33,201 bases of DNA from DAIDKA01 sp035485475 (lineage in GTDB: Bacteria > Pseudomonadota > Gammaproteobacteria > Steroidobacterales > Steroidobacteraceae), in contig DATHOA010000023.1 in NCBI GenBank assembly GCA_035485475.1, positions 1 through 33,201 of the forward strand, given 5' to 3'. Below, piece after piece: positions 31,423-33,201 of this stretch. The first letter of the stretch is position 1. Every line of letters begins with the position of its first letter. The notes beneath the pieces are model-generated. The model did not search any database and was not told where the DNA came from. It worked only from the letters and a program-made list of their open reading frames with translations. The position numbers and the translations under genes are program-made.

Positions 31423-33054
31423 ATGATCGATCGCCGTAGTTTCATCGGGACGTGCACAGTGGCCGCGGGCGCGCTGGCTCCAGGGATCACGAACGTCTGG
31501 GCGGCCGATGCCGCCGCCGCGGCCGCAACGGCCACCACCACCGCCGGAAAGATACGCGGTATCCACGAGTCGGACGTCTACGCCTTCAAGGGAGTCCCGT
31601 ACGCCGCCTCGACCGCCGATGCCGGCCGGTTCCAGCCGCCCGCCAAGCAGAAACCCTGGACCGGTGTGCGCGATTGCACCCAGCTTGGGCACCGTTCCCC
31701 GCAGCTGCTGTCGCTGTTTCATGGCGTGGTGCCGCCCGAAGTGGAGGCCATGGACCGCGACGAGGCGATGGGGGAGGACTGCCTGGTCCTGAACGTCTGG
31801 ACGCCCACGCTCGATCGGGGTCGCAAGCTGCCGGTCATGGTGTGGCTGCATGGGGGCGGCTTTACGAGCGGCTCCGGTGGGTTCATCTGCTACGACGGTG
31901 CGCAGCTGGCCAAGAAGCACGATGTGGTGGTCGTGACCGTCAACCATCGGCTCGGGCCACTCGGCTACCTGTACCTGGCGGGCTTGGGTTCCGCGCAGTA
32001 CGCCAACGCCAGCAATGTCGGGAACCTTGATATCGTTGCTGCGCTCGAGTGGGTGCGCGACAACATCGCCACCTTCGGCGCGGACCCCGATAATGTCACT
32101 ATTTTTGGCCAGTCCGGCGGCGGCGGCAAAGTCAGCTCGCTGATGGCCATGCCGGCGGCCCATGGGCTGTTCAAGCGCGCGATTGTGCAAAGTGGGTCCT
32201 CCGTCAAGGGCATTTCGCGCGATGCCGCGAGCAAGAACGCCGAGCGGCTGCTGGCGCGCCTGAATCTGAAGCCCGAACAAGCCGATCAACTGCAGCATGT
32301 GCCGATGGATCAGTTGCTCAAGGCCGCCAATGAAGGCAGCGGGCCACCGATCAATTGGGGACCGGTCGTGGATGGCAAGAGCTTGCCCGCGGACCCGTTC
32401 GATCCGACGGCGCCGGCCATGTCCGGCAGCGTGCCCTTGATGATCGGGACGGTCGAAACCGAGGTCACGTTCTTTCCGGGCCAGCCGCTGGAGCCGATGG
32501 ACGATGCCACCTTCCATACCAAGGTGAAACAGCTGCTGCGCAATGCCAGCGACGCCGATGTGGACCGGGTGATCGCGGCCTATCGCACCGGGCGACGCGA
32601 CCGGGCCAATACGGATCTTTATCTCATCATGGCCTCTGATGCGGGCTTTCGTGCCGGCATCCTGCTCGAGGGCGAACGCAAGGCCGAGCAGACCCAGGCG
32701 CAGGTGTACCAGTACTACTTCACCTGGCGCTCACCGGTGCGCGACGGCAAGCTGCGCACGTTTCATACGTTGGAAATACCCTTCGTGTTCGACAACGTCG
32801 ATGCCTGCCAATCCATGACCGGCTCGGGCGCGGATCGGCTTCCCCTGGCGCAAATGATGAGCGCCGCCTGGGTCGCCTTTGCGCGCACTGGAAATCCCAA
32901 TCACCCCGGTTTGCCGGACGTGTGGGTGCCGTACGACAACACGCGCCGCGCGACGATGATCTTCAACGACAAGACCATGCTGCTCAATGACCCGTACGGC
33001 AGCGAGCAGCGGCTGCTGCGCTCGCTGGCGGGCGCAGGCCCGGCGCGGGCGTAG
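31423..33054 (+). CDS. Tat-exported type-B carboxylesterase
   Basis: 543 residues. The N-terminus MIDRRSFIGTCTVAAGALAP has a twin-arginine motif (DRRSFIG) and an Ala-rich cleavage region ending near WAADA, so the enzyme is exported folded. The alpha/beta-hydrolase body has the family blocks YAFKGVPYAAS, EDCLVLNVWTP, LPVMVWLHGGGFTSGSG (oxyanion hole) and NVTIFGQSGGGGK with nucleophile S231. E347 in GTVETEVTFF and H448 in TFHTLEIPFVF complete the triad. It hydrolyses carboxylic esters; the substrate is unknown. It diverges from the operon of secreted proteins, and shared control is plausible. A G-rich ribosome-site-like stretch precedes the ATG. The IS5-like element begins about 13 bases after its stop. 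Confidence 0.9.
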   Translation: MIDRRSFIGTCTVAAGALAPGITNVWAADAAAAAATATTTAGKIRGIHESDVYAFKGVPYAASTADAGRFQPPAKQKPWTGVRDCTQLGHRSPQLLSLFHGVVPPEVEAMDRDEAMGEDCLVLNVWTPTLDRGRKLPVMVWLHGGGFTSGSGGFICYDGAQLAKKHDVVVVTVNHRLGPLGYLYLAGLGSAQYANASNVGNLDIVAALEWVRDNIATFGADPDNVTIFGQSGGGGKVSSLMAMPAAHGLFKRAIVQSGSSVKGISRDAASKNAERLLARLNLKPEQADQLQHVPMDQLLKAANEGSGPPINWGPVVDGKSLPADPFDPTAPAMSGSVPLMIGTVETEVTFFPGQPLEPMDDATFHTKVKQLLRNASDADVDRVIAAYRTGRRDRANTDLYLIMASDAGFRAGILLEGERKAEQTQAQVYQYYFTWRSPVRDGKLRTFHTLEIPFVFDNVDACQSMTGSGADRLPLAQMMSAAWVAFARTGNPNHPGLPDVWVPYDNTRRATMIFNDKTMLLNDPYGSEQRLLRSLAGAGPARA

Positions 33055-33067
33055 CCGCATACGCCTA

Positions 33068-33201
33068 GGGAACCTCTGCACAGGTCGGTTCAGTTGAACG
33101 ATACTGTGTGCAGCGTGCAGTAGCATTCAAGGGGTTACGGTGAAGCAGACGACGTTTGCATCGGCGGCCTACGACCGGAAGGGCAAGGTGACGCGGCGGG
33201 A
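33068..33201 (+). mobile_element. Left end of an IS5-family insertion sequence (cut by window edge)
   Basis: GGGAACCTCTGCACAGG at 33068 onward matches the terminal inverted repeat style of many IS5-family elements. It is preceded by CTAG (33065-33068), the kind of short target often duplicated by this family. A transposase start lies about 70 bases inside. The right end is beyond the window, so the element's integrity and the target duplication cannot be confirmed. Confidence 0.65.
33140..33201 (+). CDS. IS5-family transposase, N-terminal fragment
   Basis: Only the first 20 codons are present, from a GTG at 33140 with AAGGGG about 5 bases upstream. The residues MKQTTFASAAYDRKGKVTRR have the pattern of IS5-group transposase N-termini (MKQ-x-TFA, then a KxTRRE-like run). 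The DDE catalytic domain lies outside the window. The call rests on this short stretch and on the terminal repeat just upstream. Confidence 0.65.
   Translation, partial: MKQTTFASAAYDRKGKVTRR

Noticed and set aside
31297..32517. 406-codon open frame on the minus strand
   Set aside because: Antisense to the carboxylesterase, which carries a full catalytic triad; no independent evidence.
1..33201. tRNA, rRNA, CRISPR array, prophage or replication origin
   Set aside because: No cloverleaf-like gene, repeat-spacer array, phage gene or origin-like cluster was seen; gaps between genes are short and accounted for.

Overview
This is a GC-rich, densely packed bacterial chromosome segment. The TonB-dependent receptor, outer-membrane barrel protein, lipoproteins and Lrp-type regulator point to a Gram-negative proteobacterium. 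The mix of a CatI/CatJ-type CoA-transferase, an M13 peptidase beside a POT transporter and the GlgX/TreY/TreZ set suggests a free-living heterotrophic gammaproteobacterium (Steroidobacter/Nevskia/Xanthomonas-like). That placement is inference; there is no rRNA or other phylogenetic marker here. No tRNA, rRNA, CRISPR array or prophage was seen, and no gene-free stretch exceeds about 290 bases.

Layout. (1) 1-1154, + strand: the end of a small membrane protein, then a secreted beta-barrel-like protein. (2) 1160-2942: a short MetE-like methyltransferase diverging from an Lrp/AsnC regulator across a 124-base gap with two palindromes. (3) 10045 down to 2955, - strand: TonB-dependent receptor, DUF4331 protein, small lipoprotein, TPR protein, HupE/UreJ-type membrane protein, then a secreted unknown behind an RBS-masking hairpin. 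A 57-residue His/Asp/Cys-rich lipoprotein diverges from the receptor. The group looks like an envelope system, possibly for a metal. (4) 10539-17001: glgX-treY on + facing treZ on -, the enzymes that turn glycogen into trehalose. (5) 22976 down to 17104, - strand: M13 peptidase, POT peptide transporter, short RNB nuclease and LOG-family phosphoribohydrolase, the last three joined by 4-base overlaps. (6) 23147-26985, + strand: a PcpA/LinE-like ring-cleaving dioxygenase, both subunits of a 3-oxoadipate CoA-transferase and a 3-oxoadipyl-CoA thiolase, i.e. the first and last steps of a hydroquinone-type route to succinyl-CoA and acetyl-CoA. (7) 31135 down to 27001, - strand: a six-gene envelope operon made of two paralogous secreted proteins, a secreted metallo-beta-lactamase-fold hydrolase, a DUF6152-like protein and two paralogous membrane proteins. 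It diverges from a Tat-exported carboxylesterase (31423-33054). (8) 33068-33201: the left end of an IS5-family insertion sequence cut by the window edge.

The best candidates for undescribed systems are regions 3 and 7. Both are tightly packed, almost wholly exported or membrane-bound, and built largely from families without an assigned function.
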